64,000 bases of DNA from an uncultured Bacteroidales bacterium (GTDB taxonomy: Bacteria > Bacteroidota > Bacteroidia > Bacteroidales > Paludibacteraceae). The position numbers were made by a program, and so were the translations under genes. Shown in pieces: positions 7,898-17,144 of this stretch; the first letter of the stretch is position 1; every line of letters starts with the position of its first letter. The stretch covers positions 20,480 to 84,479 of the forward strand of contig CADCBP010000006.1 of assembly GCA_902799705.1 (NCBI GenBank), read 5' to 3'. The notes below the pieces were generated by a model that was given only the letters and a program-made list of their open reading frames with translations, ran no database searches and was not told the origin of the DNA.

Positions 7898-9047
7898 TCA
7901 TTGCTTTGCCGAGGTCCTCTTTATTGAGCACATACGCCATACGAACCTGGTGACGACCATCCTCCGGATTGGTGTAGAAACCTGTTCCAGGGGCCATCAT
8001 GACGGTCGCGCCTTCGTACTGGAAGTCCGTCAGACACCATTTGCAGAACTTCTCTACATCATCGACCGGCAGTTCAACCATCACATAGAAAGCACCTGTA
8101 GGCGCGGGTGCAAAGACACCGGGAATCTGATTGAGCTGGTCAATGAGGAAATTACGTCTGCCCAGATACTCGTCATACACCTCCTGCATATACTCTTCCG
8201 GCGTAGAGAGACTTGCCTCGGCTACTACCTGACCAAACAAAGGAGGACTGAGACGCGCCTGGCAGAACTTCATCACGGATTCACGCACGGCTTTGTTCTT
8301 TGTTATGAGCGCACCGATGCGGATACCGCACTCGCTGTAACGCTTCGAGACGGAGTCCACGAGCACCACGTTTTCTTCGATACCTTCCAAGTGGCACGCG
8401 GAAATATACGGCGACTTGGTATAGATGAACTCGCGGTACACCTCATCAGAGATGAGGTAGAGGTCATATTTCTTCACGAGGTCACGAATCTGACGCATCT
8501 CCTGCTTGGTATAGAGATAGCCCGTCGGGTTATTGGGATTACAGATCAAGATAGCACGCGTCTTAGGCGTGATCTGCTTCTCGAACTCCTCCACCGGCGG
8601 CAGTTTGAAGCCGTTCTTAATATCCGTCTTGACGGACTTTACCACCGCCCCCGCAGAGATAGCAAACGCCATGTAGTTGGCATAACTCGGGTCAGTAACG
8701 ATAATCTCATCGCCCGGATTAAGACAACTCATGTACGCGAACATAATCGCCTCCGAACCACCCGCAGTGATGATGATCTCATCCGGCGAGAGGTCAATGC
8801 CGTAATTGGCATAATAACTCACCATCTTCGTACGCAGGGATTTTAATCCCTGAGAGGGCGAGTACTCTAAGATTTCCGTATTGAAATTCTTCACTGCCTC
8901 CAGAGCCTGGGGCGGCGTTTTGATATCCGGCTGACCGATATTCAGGTGATACACATGTACACCGGCCAATTTGGCCTCGTCAGCATACTTTGCCAGTTTT
9001 CTAATTGGGCTCTCCGGCATGGATTGCGCCCGTAAACTGATTTCCAT
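7857..9047 (-). CDS. PLP-dependent class I/II aminotransferase (aspartate-aminotransferase-like)
   Basis: A 396-residue protein with the fold-type I layout: the substrate-binding YSPSQGL region near residue 80, LICNPNNPTG (about 170), and SDEVYREF (about 200). The PLP lysine lies in DSVSKRYSECGIRIG (about 230-245), and the C-terminal arginine strand (HQVRMAYVL) is present. It probably transfers amino groups between aspartate or similar substrates and 2-oxoglutarate. It sits between two pectate-lyase-like genes on the same strand, only 19 bp past the upstream one, and overlaps the downstream one, so it probably shares their transcript; no functional link is evident. Confidence 0.85.
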   Translation of the reverse strand: MEISLRAQSMPESPIRKLAKYADEAKLAGVHVYHLNIGQPDIKTPPQALEAVKNFNTEILEYSPSQGLKSLRTKMVSYYANYGIDLSPDEIIITAGGSEAIMFAYMSCLNPGDEIIVTDPSYANYMAFAISAGAVVKSVKTDIKNGFKLPPVEEFEKQITPKTRAILICNPNNPTGYLYTKQEMRQIRDLVKKYDLYLISDEVYREFIYTKSPYISACHLEGIEENVVLVDSVSKRYSECGIRIGALITKNKAVRESVMKFCQARLSPPLFGQVVAEASLSTPEEYMQEVYDEYLGRRNFLIDQLNQIPGVFAPAPTGAFYVMVELPVDDVEKFCKWCLTDFQYEGATVMMAPGTGFYTNPEDGRHQVRMAYVLNKEDLGKAMIVLRKALEAYNSK

Positions 9048-9066
9048 ATAATTGTATTTTGTTGAT

Positions 9067-10713
9067 TTACTGAATAATTTGTCCTTGCGGAGTATAAGTT
9101 TTATCCCCGCGACGAATCACTACACGTCCATCTTGCACGTATTTCCGAACTTTTGTAAGCTCTTCGTCTATCGTCTCAATATCTTCCGTGGACGGTTTAT
9201 AGCCGTCGTCCATCGGGGCTTTATGCGTCATGGCGTAGTGCAGATACATCTCCAACATCGTATATCCGGAAGCATGGCGGACATTATTATCTGCCACCTC
9301 GGGGTTACACCCGTTCTCGCTCTCCCATTCATCCGGCATGCCGTCCTTATCTGTATCCACCAAGGGCGCTACCGCCGTATAATCATAAAATCCTTCAGCA
9401 TCTTCCTCTGTATCAATGATACCTTTCTTTCCTGTTACAGAACCGGTATAGGTATAGCCGCCCTCGTGTGTATCGTTTACCAGGCGCTTGCCAATATGGT
9501 CACGCGGGAAACAACCGGCGGTGTCTAAGACTGTCTCCTGTGCCTTTTCCGCCGTTTCGTAGGCTTCTACGGCATAAGCGTACAAGTTGAAGTCATAGCG
9601 GCCGTAGATTGAATCCTCCGTCCATCTCCACCAAGGCGTTTGCGGCCGAATGAGCGTGTCCACTCGACTCTCGGCTTTCGTATATCCTTTGACATTGACA
9701 GCCGACCAGTTGTCTGCCGTAGCGGATGGTACGCCATCAAAGATATTGCCATCAAAGAACCACTTACTCGGTCCCCAACTCGTTGCGCCGCTACGGGCTT
9801 TCTCCACCGAGACAAACAGTTTTGTGTTGGTCGTGTTTGGACCCTTTTTGTAATAGTTATTGATGAAGTTACATTCATGCGCAGAGTTGAGACCATTATA
9901 TGAGTCTATCTTTGCCGTGTTCTCTCCTCCATAGCAACCGTTCGAACCACCCTCGAAATTATAGTTCACATTATTGATATAATCAAGGTACACCACGAAA
10001 TCATTGCTCTGCGCGCCATTGAAACGGCATGAACGCTTGTTATTGTTCACCAGCAAGTTATGATGATAGGTTGCCGGAGAACCGCCCCACTGACATCCGT
10101 AGCCGCGTGCACCCTTCGGGTGACCAGAGCTATTCAGACCCTCATGCACGATACAATACTGCACGGTGATAAAATGGCTGTCGTAGGTATTCATGTTCTC
10201 CTCGGTGGACCATCCGAACTCGCAGTGGTCAATGATGTAGTTGCTACAGTTCTCCGCACCGAACGCGTTCTGCGTGATGATATTACCGTTCACATCTTTG
10301 CGGCCGATACGGAAACGGATATTACGGATGATGAAGTTCTCCGATCCGCCGCAATTGACTTTGTTATGCGTGATAACGATACCTATACCCGGCGCTGTCT
10401 GTCCGGCAAGGGTGTAGTTCTTTCGGTTAATACGCAGGTCTTTTACCAAACGAATCTCACCCGTCACGGCGAAACAAACCGTCAAAGGCTCATCCGGAAA
10501 CTGCTTTACAGCCCAGCGCAACGAGCCTTCCATATCCCCGTTGGCGTCATCCTCCAAAGTCGTCACATAGACTACCTTGCCTCCACGACCGCCAGAGGTA
10601 TATTTACCGAATCCTTCTGCGCCCGGGAAGGCAAGCAAAGTATCCGGTAACACTGCAGCAGATAATGTACATAATGACATTATACAAAGTACAAGGGTTA
10701 TAATCTTTTTCAT
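9067..10713 (-). CDS. Pectate lyase (PL1-like) with C-terminal DxDxDG calcium repeat
   Basis: The start at MKKIITLVLC (10713) is chosen because it gives a clean signal peptide and an ATGA overlap with the upstream pseudouridine synthase; it yields 548 residues. The family signature FPGAEGFGKYTSGGRGG follows the signal peptide. The central part is a parallel beta-helix (IRNIRFRIG, IIDHCEFGWS, VQYCIVHEGL, HHNLLVNNNKR). The C-terminus has DTDKDGMPDEWE, a thrombospondin-type-3 or dockerin-like calcium-binding repeat common in Bacteroidales pectinases. It is probably a secreted pectin-degrading enzyme acting with the second lyase downstream. Confidence 0.88.
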   Translation of the reverse strand: MKKIITLVLCIMSLCTLSAAVLPDTLLAFPGAEGFGKYTSGGRGGKVVYVTTLEDDANGDMEGSLRWAVKQFPDEPLTVCFAVTGEIRLVKDLRINRKNYTLAGQTAPGIGIVITHNKVNCGGSENFIIRNIRFRIGRKDVNGNIITQNAFGAENCSNYIIDHCEFGWSTEENMNTYDSHFITVQYCIVHEGLNSSGHPKGARGYGCQWGGSPATYHHNLLVNNNKRSCRFNGAQSNDFVVYLDYINNVNYNFEGGSNGCYGGENTAKIDSYNGLNSAHECNFINNYYKKGPNTTNTKLFVSVEKARSGATSWGPSKWFFDGNIFDGVPSATADNWSAVNVKGYTKAESRVDTLIRPQTPWWRWTEDSIYGRYDFNLYAYAVEAYETAEKAQETVLDTAGCFPRDHIGKRLVNDTHEGGYTYTGSVTGKKGIIDTEEDAEGFYDYTAVAPLVDTDKDGMPDEWESENGCNPEVADNNVRHASGYTMLEMYLHYAMTHKAPMDDGYKPSTEDIETIDEELTKVRKYVQDGRVVIRRGDKTYTPQGQIIQ

Positions 10714-11390
10714 TGTATTTCTTGAGTTAATGTACGCCATAGGGTGTCGTCCGGCACCGGAGCTGTTATACATATATTTTCTTTGCTTACAGGGTGAATA
10801 AATTCTATTTTCCGCGCGTGGAGACAAATCCCTCCATCCGGGTTAGAGCGCTTTGCGCCATACTTGAGATCGCCTTTTACCGGACATCCTATAGCTGCCA
10901 ACTGACAGCGAATTTGATGATGTCTTCCCGTCTCGAGGTTTATCTCTAACAATGTGTAATTCTCTCCGCGAACAAGGGTGCGATAATTCAAAACAGCCTG
11001 CTTCGCATCTTTTGCGTGCGGTTTTACAATATAACTTTTGTTCTGCGATTCGTTCTTTACGAGCCAGTTTTCGAGGCGTGCTTCGGGTTGTTTTGGTGCA
11101 CCTTGCACTATCGCCCAATAGGTTTTTTTGATCTGCTCATGGCTCTTGAACATCTCGTTCAGACGGGCAAGCGCTTTGCTCGTTCGGGCGAAGAGCACTA
11201 CCCCGCTCGTCGGGCGGTCCAGACGGTGAGTGACACCCAAAAAGACCTCGCCGGGCTTGTTGTATTTCTCCTTGATATACGCCTTTACCATCTCGCTCAG
11301 CGGCGTATCGCCCGTCTTATCGCCCTGCACGATCTCATTACAGGTCTTGTTGACGGCAATAATATGGTTATCTTCGTACAAAACGACCAT
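10710..11390 (-). CDS. RluA-family pseudouridine synthase
   Basis: A 226-residue protein carrying the RluA signature HRLDRPTSGVVLFART with the catalytic Asp in HRLD (about 57-60), and the RNA-binding ETGRHHQIRCQL block (about 155-166). It converts uridine to pseudouridine in rRNA or tRNA; the exact target cannot be read from the sequence. There is no S4 domain at the N-terminus. It follows rlmB by 24 bp, so two RNA modification genes are adjacent, and its stop overlaps the pectate lyase start. Confidence 0.9.
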   Translation of the reverse strand: MVVLYEDNHIIAVNKTCNEIVQGDKTGDTPLSEMVKAYIKEKYNKPGEVFLGVTHRLDRPTSGVVLFARTSKALARLNEMFKSHEQIKKTYWAIVQGAPKQPEARLENWLVKNESQNKSYIVKPHAKDAKQAVLNYRTLVRGENYTLLEINLETGRHHQIRCQLAAIGCPVKGDLKYGAKRSNPDGGICLHARKIEFIHPVSKENICITAPVPDDTLWRTLTQEIQ

Positions 11391-11405
11391 GGTCGTTTAT
11401 TTCAA

Positions 11406-11426
11406 ATTTATAATTTATGATTGATG
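11406..11426 (+). repeat. Three 7-bp repeats between rlmB and the RluA gene
   Basis: ATTTATA, ATTTATG, ATTGATG in tandem, overlapping the rlmB stop. One of several heptanucleotide arrays in the window. Confidence 0.6.
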
Positions 11427-12188
11427 ATTTCTTTGTCTTACCGCCTCATAGATGAACACACCGGCTGCAACGGAGACGTTGAGGCTCTCAATGACTCCGG
11501 TCATAGGAAGGCGCACCTGGTCCGTACAGAGTTTGAGGTTCTCCTCATAGATACCTTTCTCTTCTGAGCCCATCACAATACAGGTAGGAACGGTCATATC
11601 GACATCGGTATAGTTTCGCTCTGTATGCTCGGTAGCGGCAATAATACGCAATCCGCTGTCCCGCAAGTATTGAAGCGCGTTTTGGAGGTTCTCCACCTTG
11701 CAGATGGGCAAGGTATGCAATGCTCCTGCGGACGCTTTGACCGCATCGCCGTTGATAGCCGCACTCCCGCGCGTACCTATAATAAGTGCGTGTACACCTG
11801 CGCATACACATGTACGTGCGATGGCACCGAAGTTGCGGACGTCAGTCACTCCGTCCAAGAGCATCAGTAATGGTGTCTTACCTTCATCATACAAGCTCTG
11901 CACGAGATTCTCGAGCGGATAGAACTCTATCGGACTAAGGAACGCAATGACGCCCTGATGGTTCTTGTCCGTAAACTGGTTCAGTTTATCCACCGGTACA
12001 CGTTGGACGGGTGTACTTGTTCCTTCCAGTTTCAGCAGCAGTTCGCGTCCGATAGCGGAACTCATATCTCGGCGCAGCAGCACTTTATCCAGTACTTTGC
12101 CCGCCTCGATGGCCTCCATCACAGCGCGAATACCGAAGATCATCTCTTTCTCTTTCGGTCTCTTGGTGTCGTATTTATGATTGATCAT
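11415..12188 (-). CDS. rlmB: 23S rRNA 2'-O-ribose methyltransferase, TrmH/RlmB family
   Basis: A 257-residue SpoU-class protein. The N-terminal substrate-binding domain (MIFGIRAVMEAIEAG onward) is followed by three SPOUT motifs: NFGAIARTCVCAGV, CIVMGSEEKGI, and LPMTGVIESLNVSVAAGVF near the C-terminus. RlmB methylates G2251 of 23S rRNA in Escherichia coli. Two starts are possible, 12188 and the Met at 12143; the longer is kept because a few residues before MIFG are usually present in relatives. The upstream start lies inside an eight-copy ATTTATG array, so copy number could affect expression. Confidence 0.88.
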   Translation of the reverse strand: MINHKYDTKRPKEKEMIFGIRAVMEAIEAGKVLDKVLLRRDMSSAIGRELLLKLEGTSTPVQRVPVDKLNQFTDKNHQGVIAFLSPIEFYPLENLVQSLYDEGKTPLLMLLDGVTDVRNFGAIARTCVCAGVHALIIGTRGSAAINGDAVKASAGALHTLPICKVENLQNALQYLRDSGLRIIAATEHTERNYTDVDMTVPTCIVMGSEEKGIYEENLKLCTDQVRLPMTGVIESLNVSVAAGVFIYEAVRQRNHQS

Positions 12189-12242
12189 TTATGATTTATG
12201 ATTTATGATTTATGATTTATGGTTTATGGTTTATGATTTATG
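12187..12242 (+). repeat. Eight-copy ATTTATG/GTTTATG heptamer array
   Basis: Eight perfect-length 7-bp units (five ATTTATG, two GTTTATG, one ATTTATG) fill the gap between the fabG stop (12238) and the start region of rlmB. The unit sequence differs slightly but the phase never slips. Confidence 0.95.
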
Positions 12243-12978
12243 CCATGGCGCCATTTACCTGAATCACCTGCCCTGAGACATACGAGCTTAGGTCAGATGC
12301 CAGGAATAAGGCCACTTTCGCTACCTCTTCCGGTTCGCCACCACGACGCATAGGAATGAGTGTTACAAATTGCTTGAGCGTCTCTTCCGGCAGGGCTTTG
12401 GTCATGTCAGTCAAGATGAATCCCGGGGCAATGGCATTGGCACGGACGCCACGGGAACCCAGTTCCTTGGCTACAGACTTCGTGAGGGCGATGATACCTG
12501 CTTTAGAAGCAGCATAGTTCGCCTGTCCGGCATTACCATTGATTCCTACTACCGAACTGAGGGAGATGATTGAACCGCTGCGTTGGCGCATCATAACCGG
12601 CGTCACGGCATGCGTGAAGTTAAACGCCGACTTGAGGTTCACTTGTATCACCTGATCCCATTGCTGCTCTGTCATGCGCATCAATAACGTGTCGCGCGTG
12701 ATACCGGCGTTGTTCACCAATATATCTACGCTGCCGAAATCCGCAACTACCTGCTCCACCACCTTATGCGCCTCGTCGAAATCAGCCGCATTGGAGGCAT
12801 AAAACTGCACTTTCACGCCCAGCGCAGCGATCTCGTCGCGTGTTGCTTGTGCGGCTTCGTTCAGTTCCAGGTCCGTAAATGCAATATTTGCACCCTCGCG
12901 TGCAAAAGCGAGAGCTATCTGTTTGCCTATACCACGGGCAGCACCCGTGATAATAGCTGTTTTAGATGCTAATAACAT
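12238..12978 (-). CDS. fabG: 3-oxoacyl-[acyl-carrier-protein] reductase
   Basis: A 246-residue short-chain dehydrogenase. The NAD(P)-binding TGAARGIG is at 11-18, the NNAG motif near 86-89, and the catalytic Ser (ISLSSVVG) and YAASK are all present. The C-terminal LASDLSSYVSGQVIQVNG ending is typical of FabG, which reduces beta-ketoacyl-ACP in fatty acid elongation. It begins 1 bp after the lptC stop, so lipid and LPS-export genes are tightly linked. The family is broad, but length and context support FabG. Confidence 0.88.
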   Translation of the reverse strand: MLLASKTAIITGAARGIGKQIALAFAREGANIAFTDLELNEAAQATRDEIAALGVKVQFYASNAADFDEAHKVVEQVVADFGSVDILVNNAGITRDTLLMRMTEQQWDQVIQVNLKSAFNFTHAVTPVMMRQRSGSIISLSSVVGINGNAGQANYAASKAGIIALTKSVAKELGSRGVRANAIAPGFILTDMTKALPEETLKQFVTLIPMRRGGEPEEVAKVALFLASDLSSYVSGQVIQVNGAMA

Positions 12979-12979
12979 G

Positions 12980-13642
12980 TTATTGGGTTACTAATTTAAA
13001 TTTAGATTGTTCCTTGGTCTGTTCCTTGGTCTGTTCCTTGGGTTGATTCGTCTGCTCTTCCACCGGTCCTTCTTGTTCCTCATCAACGGGGAAGACGCCC
13101 GTCGGATGCATGATAGTGTATTTGCTCATCTCCTCGTTGGACTCGAACCCTACTCCCTCGATTATACTCTTCTCGCGCGTGATATGAATAGCAGAGTCGG
13201 AATACACACGGTGCATGCGTTGGTCCCATTTGAGTTCCTGCGTATCGAAATGCTCCCCTTTACGGTTCATAGCATGTACATTGCCGCGTAGCGTCCAATG
13301 CTGGTCAGGCTCGTTATAATACGCATAATCCGCTTTAAGCGAAGCCTGCACGGTCAATGCTTCATCGAACTGCTCCAAATAGATTCCTTTCGGAAACTCT
13401 TGATACGTCGGTTCTGTCTTGTCGTACACCAACCATTGCGCGGTCTCAATTCGATAGCGCGTTATACCGGAGTCGGAGATGAGTGTGGTCACTGTATCAC
13501 CGACAAGTACCGGCAGCGAGTCGCGTGGCGGTACTTGGTCGTGCATCACCTCTTCAGCAGGCGAGCAAGCGAACAAAACGATAGCGAGCAACACGAGGTT
13601 GCTCGCTATCAATGTCTTATCGGATAGTGGTTGTTTCACCAA
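12980..13642 (-). CDS. lptC: LPS export periplasmic protein LptC
   Basis: A 220-residue protein with an N-terminal hydrophobic segment ending in LFACS (possible lipobox). The LptC fold signature is visible in beta-strand repeats such as GIYLEQFDEALTVQASLKADYAYY..WTLRGNVHAMN and LKWDQRMHRVYSDSAIHITR. LptC passes LPS from LptBFG to LptA across the periplasm. The C-terminus is a Glu/Gln/Lys tail encoded by 12-bp tandem repeats (KEQT units). The start overlaps the upstream TPR gene by 26 bp. Confidence 0.82.
   Translation of the reverse strand: MVKQPLSDKTLIASNLVLLAIVLFACSPAEEVMHDQVPPRDSLPVLVGDTVTTLISDSGITRYRIETAQWLVYDKTEPTYQEFPKGIYLEQFDEALTVQASLKADYAYYNEPDQHWTLRGNVHAMNRKGEHFDTQELKWDQRMHRVYSDSAIHITREKSIIEGVGFESNEEMSKYTIMHPTGVFPVDEEQEGPVEEQTNQPKEQTKEQTKEQSKFKLVTQ
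13009..13042 (+). repeat. 12-bp tandem repeat in the 3' end of lptC
   Basis: TTCCTTGGTCTG occurs twice plus a partial third copy. It encodes a KEQT repeat in the LptC tail; since 12 is a multiple of three, copy changes alter length without frameshift. Confidence 0.85.
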
Positions 13643-15032
13643 TCCAACCTCCTACGTAATAGGTAGAGCCGGAGAACTCATTCGGCAGGTCGAAACGCTC
13701 CTCTTTGGTCGGGAAGTATTTCGCATAACTGGAAATACAGTCATTAGCAGCTGCTTCAACCGAAGGATCGATCTGCTTTGCCTTTACGAATTTATCTACA
13801 GCTGCCCAGTAAACGGTCTTGTTAAGGATCGTACCTTTCGGATCATTTCCATACAGACGGGTAGCAGCATAAGCCATACCGATGATGATATAGCAACGAC
13901 CCTGCCCTTTGGTCATACCGAGATTAGTCAGTGTAGCAATCGAAGCCTGTGCATAACGGCGTGCTTCCGGATAGCGCTTGAGGTTCGAGTAGCAATATAC
14001 AGCCGCATTGTACTGGTAGTCCGCTACATCCTCGTACTCCTCATCCACGGTAGCAAGCTGGATAGCCTGGTCGTAGTACTTCACAGCAGCTTCGTAATCC
14101 CCTTTCTTGGCAGCCATTGAGGCACAGCCGGCAGCCGACTCGTCCGTAGGTTGCAGTTTATGCGCAGCCTCGCAAGCAGCGAAATACACATCACTCTCCG
14201 TACAACGTACACGTTTGTAGAGTTTTACGATTTTCTGGAGCACATCGAGGTTCGTCTTGTTATCCTCTACATCGTCTGCGTACAACTCATCGAGTTTATT
14301 GCAGTCCGCAGCACCGGAAATAGCGAAGATGTTATCTACATAGTCTTTCTGCTTCGATGCCAGATCAGCATTCTTGTTATTCGGATCAGCGGCTTGGTCA
14401 GCCAACAGACCGCTTGCCAACTCATAGTCACCGATCATCTGCTCCGCCTTGTCATCCGGATTTGCTTTATAGAGCGAATACGAAACATCTACCAAAGCTT
14501 TGAGGACAGCCATCTTACTCTTGATACCCATACCTTCTGCAGACTCACGCAAACACTTGCGTGCCTCTTCGTATTTGCTTTCTCCGTAGAAATCAATGTA
14601 AGCCAGGCCCTTTTCACCGAGGATATATGCCTTAGGGTATTTCGCATCTTTACCGAAATACTTGATACGCTTGTCTTGCATCTCGATAGCAAGTTTTGCC
14701 AGGCGCTCTTTCTCCGCCTTGTCAGCCGTAGCCTGATACAAAGCCTCTACAATCTTAGCACCGTCAGAATAGATGGACTTGTTTGCATTCGGGCAGGTGG
14801 TATATACTGCCCACCAAGGCTCATATGCATCAGCATACATCTTGTTCTTCACTGCCTCATGGAAGAGCGACACGTTCATCACACACTCCTCGGTGATTGT
14901 CGGTTCTTCACTTTCTTCTTCGGGAACCGCTTTTACGACTTCCTCCTCGCCTACTTTCTTCGGTTTCTTAGCACATGCCATAACCGGAATAGCGGCTACG
15001 AGTGCCAATACAACTAATGTTTTGAATTTCAT
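13617..15032 (-). CDS. Exported TPR-repeat protein
   Basis: A 471-residue protein with a signal peptide (MKFKTLVVLALVAAIPVMAC; the Cys could be a lipobox) followed by an acidic/basic linker and several TPR-like helical pairs, clearest near YEAAVKYYDQAIQLA and YPEARRYAQASIATL. TPR proteins act as binding scaffolds. The order coaX, outer-membrane protein, TPR protein, lptC is one I recall as conserved in Bacteroidales, which suggests an envelope assembly role, but the function is not established. Confidence 0.82.
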   Translation of the reverse strand: MKFKTLVVLALVAAIPVMACAKKPKKVGEEEVVKAVPEEESEEPTITEECVMNVSLFHEAVKNKMYADAYEPWWAVYTTCPNANKSIYSDGAKIVEALYQATADKAEKERLAKLAIEMQDKRIKYFGKDAKYPKAYILGEKGLAYIDFYGESKYEEARKCLRESAEGMGIKSKMAVLKALVDVSYSLYKANPDDKAEQMIGDYELASGLLADQAADPNNKNADLASKQKDYVDNIFAISGAADCNKLDELYADDVEDNKTNLDVLQKIVKLYKRVRCTESDVYFAACEAAHKLQPTDESAAGCASMAAKKGDYEAAVKYYDQAIQLATVDEEYEDVADYQYNAAVYCYSNLKRYPEARRYAQASIATLTNLGMTKGQGRCYIIIGMAYAATRLYGNDPKGTILNKTVYWAAVDKFVKAKQIDPSVEAAANDCISSYAKYFPTKEERFDLPNEFSGSTYYVGGWIGETTTIR

Positions 15033-15097
15033 AATCGTTTATTTTTGTTGTTAGTTAATATGCATTTACAAATGGTCCTTACAATTAGCGTGCCAAA

Positions 15098-16357
15098 CTA
15101 CAATTTACGTTTGAAGAACCAGTTCTCTGCAACGGAAATACCTACCGTCAGCCGCAGGTTATTCTCCTCGAGTCCGGCCGGACTACCGCGATGTGAATAC
15201 TCAAGTGTGGTATTGACCATTGTGCCGACTCCATATACGGGAAAACCAATACCTATTCCGGCGGTGATCCGTTTAGCACCGATCGACGCCAAGTACTCAT
15301 CCTGTACGCTCACACCTGCGCGCCAACGCATCCGGTCCACATATTTGCGTCCGAGCGGGTTATTCTGGTACTCCAATCCGAGAGCTATGCGGTGGCGGTC
15401 ACGCAGGCCATTCTTCGGGTCACTTCCCAAATAGCCGTTATACATCGCAGAACCCATACACTGGCGTTCGAAATCGAAGGCCACCGTCAAGCGATTCGCC
15501 CATGTATAACTGGCACCGACGCCCCATACCATCGGCAACTCCCATAATCCTTCTATAATCGGAATAGAGTCTTCTGACTGGGTCTCAATAATAATCACAT
15601 CGCAGTTCATCTTCATCTTGGGTTCGAAGATTGCACCAGCATTGAATGTGTGATCTCCCCATGTATGAAAGAACTGCGCACCAAAACGCAAACGCGGTGT
15701 CCTCACGTGCATCAATTCATCTTGTAACGAAGGCTGTAGTCCTGTCTCCTTGAACTCCAGCGCACGCATACGTTGAAGGTCACCCCACATATAATAGAAG
15801 TTCGCTCCAAGAGCGAAATAGTTACATATATTAAAACTCAACCCGGCATACACCTCGCTGATGTTTCCAATACCCTCATAGTCTGTCGTATAATGATATG
15901 CACCACCAGCCGTTGAGTCCTGAATAGAGATGGAATAGCCTACCGAGCTGTAAGGCGTAAGACCAAAAGACATTGCAATCCATTGTTTCCACAGCGGAAT
16001 TTGGAACGTAAGATACTCCAGGTTTCCGTTTGCCTTGTTGCGCATGCCGCTGGCATCCTGATATCGGCTCCATGTTGCGCTGGCGGCAATGTCCATCATA
16101 AAGGTGAGTGTATCGCACGCCGTGAACGAAGCCGGTTGTGAAGGGTTGATGGCACGGTTGGAACGCATACCAAGCCCGACTCCCCCCATAGCGCGGTAAG
16201 CTGTAGGCACATTCTCATTCAAGTCTCCATAGGCGTAACGCGAGTAAGGAGAACTGGTCAGGTTCTGCGCAGATAAAGATGAAAGGTGAAAGGTGAAAAG
16301 TGAAAGCATCACCATCCACAAGACTATTATTCGATATTTGTTCCTTTCAATTTTCAT
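15098..16357 (-). CDS. Outer-membrane beta-barrel protein
   Basis: A 419-residue protein with a signal peptide ending near SLSAQ and a body of alternating aromatic/polar strands (YEGIGNISEVYAGLSFNI, FALGANFYYMWGDL, RWRAGVSVQDEYLA), ending with a strand close to the C-terminus. The opening SPYSRYAYGDL is typical of a Bacteroidetes barrel family related to FadL/PorV-like proteins. Its start overlaps coaX as ATGA. Most unusual, the signal peptide is partly encoded by four 7-bp tandem repeats (16278-16305), so loss or gain of a copy would shift the frame. Confidence 0.8.
   Translation of the reverse strand: MKIERNKYRIIVLWMVMLSLFTFHLSSLSAQNLTSSPYSRYAYGDLNENVPTAYRAMGGVGLGMRSNRAINPSQPASFTACDTLTFMMDIAASATWSRYQDASGMRNKANGNLEYLTFQIPLWKQWIAMSFGLTPYSSVGYSISIQDSTAGGAYHYTTDYEGIGNISEVYAGLSFNICNYFALGANFYYMWGDLQRMRALEFKETGLQPSLQDELMHVRTPRLRFGAQFFHTWGDHTFNAGAIFEPKMKMNCDVIIIETQSEDSIPIIEGLWELPMVWGVGASYTWANRLTVAFDFERQCMGSAMYNGYLGSDPKNGLRDRHRIALGLEYQNNPLGRKYVDRMRWRAGVSVQDEYLASIGAKRITAGIGIGFPVYGVGTMVNTTLEYSHRGSPAGLEENNLRLTVGISVAENWFFKRKL
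16278..16305 (+). repeat. Four 7-bp repeats inside the signal-peptide coding region
   Basis: GATGAAA, GGTGAAA, GGTGAAA, AGTGAAA in tandem (28 bp) encode the residues LFTFHLSSL of the barrel protein's signal peptide on the opposite strand. Confidence 0.9.
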
Positions 16358-17139
16358 TTTTCCTTTTTCAACTTATTATATACTAAAATCGTATTCAGTC
16401 CGATGAGCACCAAGTGCTTCTCATGCCGCAATTGCCTATTTTCATTTCGCGAACTGCGGACATTATTGATAATATACGGTGCATTCCCGCCTGTGAGGAA
16501 AGTCTGAAAGCCATGTTTAGCACTATTCGGAGAAACCATTTTCTCGCGCAACGTGCGCATGTATCCTTTTACTTCATAAGCCACCCCCCGTATCACGCCC
16601 GCTGCAATGGCATCGCGTGTATTCTTTCCGAAGAGCGGAATCAATTCGTTCTCATCCACTTCCACCAATGGGAGTTTCTTCGTCATGCGCTGCAAAATCG
16701 TGAAGCGCATCTTCAATCCCGGCGCAATATTTCCTCCCAAGTACTCCCCTTCTGCCGACACGAAGTCGTACGTGATAGCCGAACCACAGTCGATGATCAG
16801 CAGGTTCTCGTTCGGGCAAATACTCTTCGCTCCTACGGCAGCTGCCAGACGGTCCTGTCCCAATGTTTCAGGCGAATCATACCTATTGATAATTGGTACC
16901 GGTGTCATGTGGTCAAAGAGCACAAAATGCTGCGAACGGCGGTTTAATGTATTGACGATAGCCGCTTCGACATTCACAACTGACGAAATAATAGAATCCG
17001 TGATTTCATACAGATCAAACAGGCGCTCCACGTCTGCGGAACTGAACTGCTTGTATGTCAGATCTTTGATGATCTTCCCTTCGTCCGTCATCAGCGCCAC
17101 TTTCGTGCGGCTATTTCCCTGGTCAATACACAGATTCAT
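16354..17139 (-). CDS. coaX: Type III pantothenate kinase
   Basis: A 261-residue ASKHA-fold protein. The phosphate-binding DQGNSRTKVALM motif is at residues 6-17, IIDCGSAITYDFV near residue 115, and FLTGGNAPYI near residue 215. CoaX catalyses the first step of CoA synthesis, ATP plus pantothenate to 4'-phosphopantothenate, and is insensitive to CoA feedback. It starts 5 bp after the stop of the acyl-CoA synthetase gene, a CoA-using enzyme, and overlaps the downstream barrel gene by 4 bp. Confidence 0.92.
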   Translation of the reverse strand: MNLCIDQGNSRTKVALMTDEGKIIKDLTYKQFSSADVERLFDLYEITDSIISSVVNVEAAIVNTLNRRSQHFVLFDHMTPVPIINRYDSPETLGQDRLAAAVGAKSICPNENLLIIDCGSAITYDFVSAEGEYLGGNIAPGLKMRFTILQRMTKKLPLVEVDENELIPLFGKNTRDAIAAGVIRGVAYEVKGYMRTLREKMVSPNSAKHGFQTFLTGGNAPYIINNVRSSRNENRQLRHEKHLVLIGLNTILVYNKLKKEK

Positions 17140-17144
17140 ACAAT

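Noticed and set aside
7950-8846. A 298-codon rightward frame opposite the aminotransferase
   Set aside because: It overlaps a fully motif-supported gene, with no recognisable protein features.
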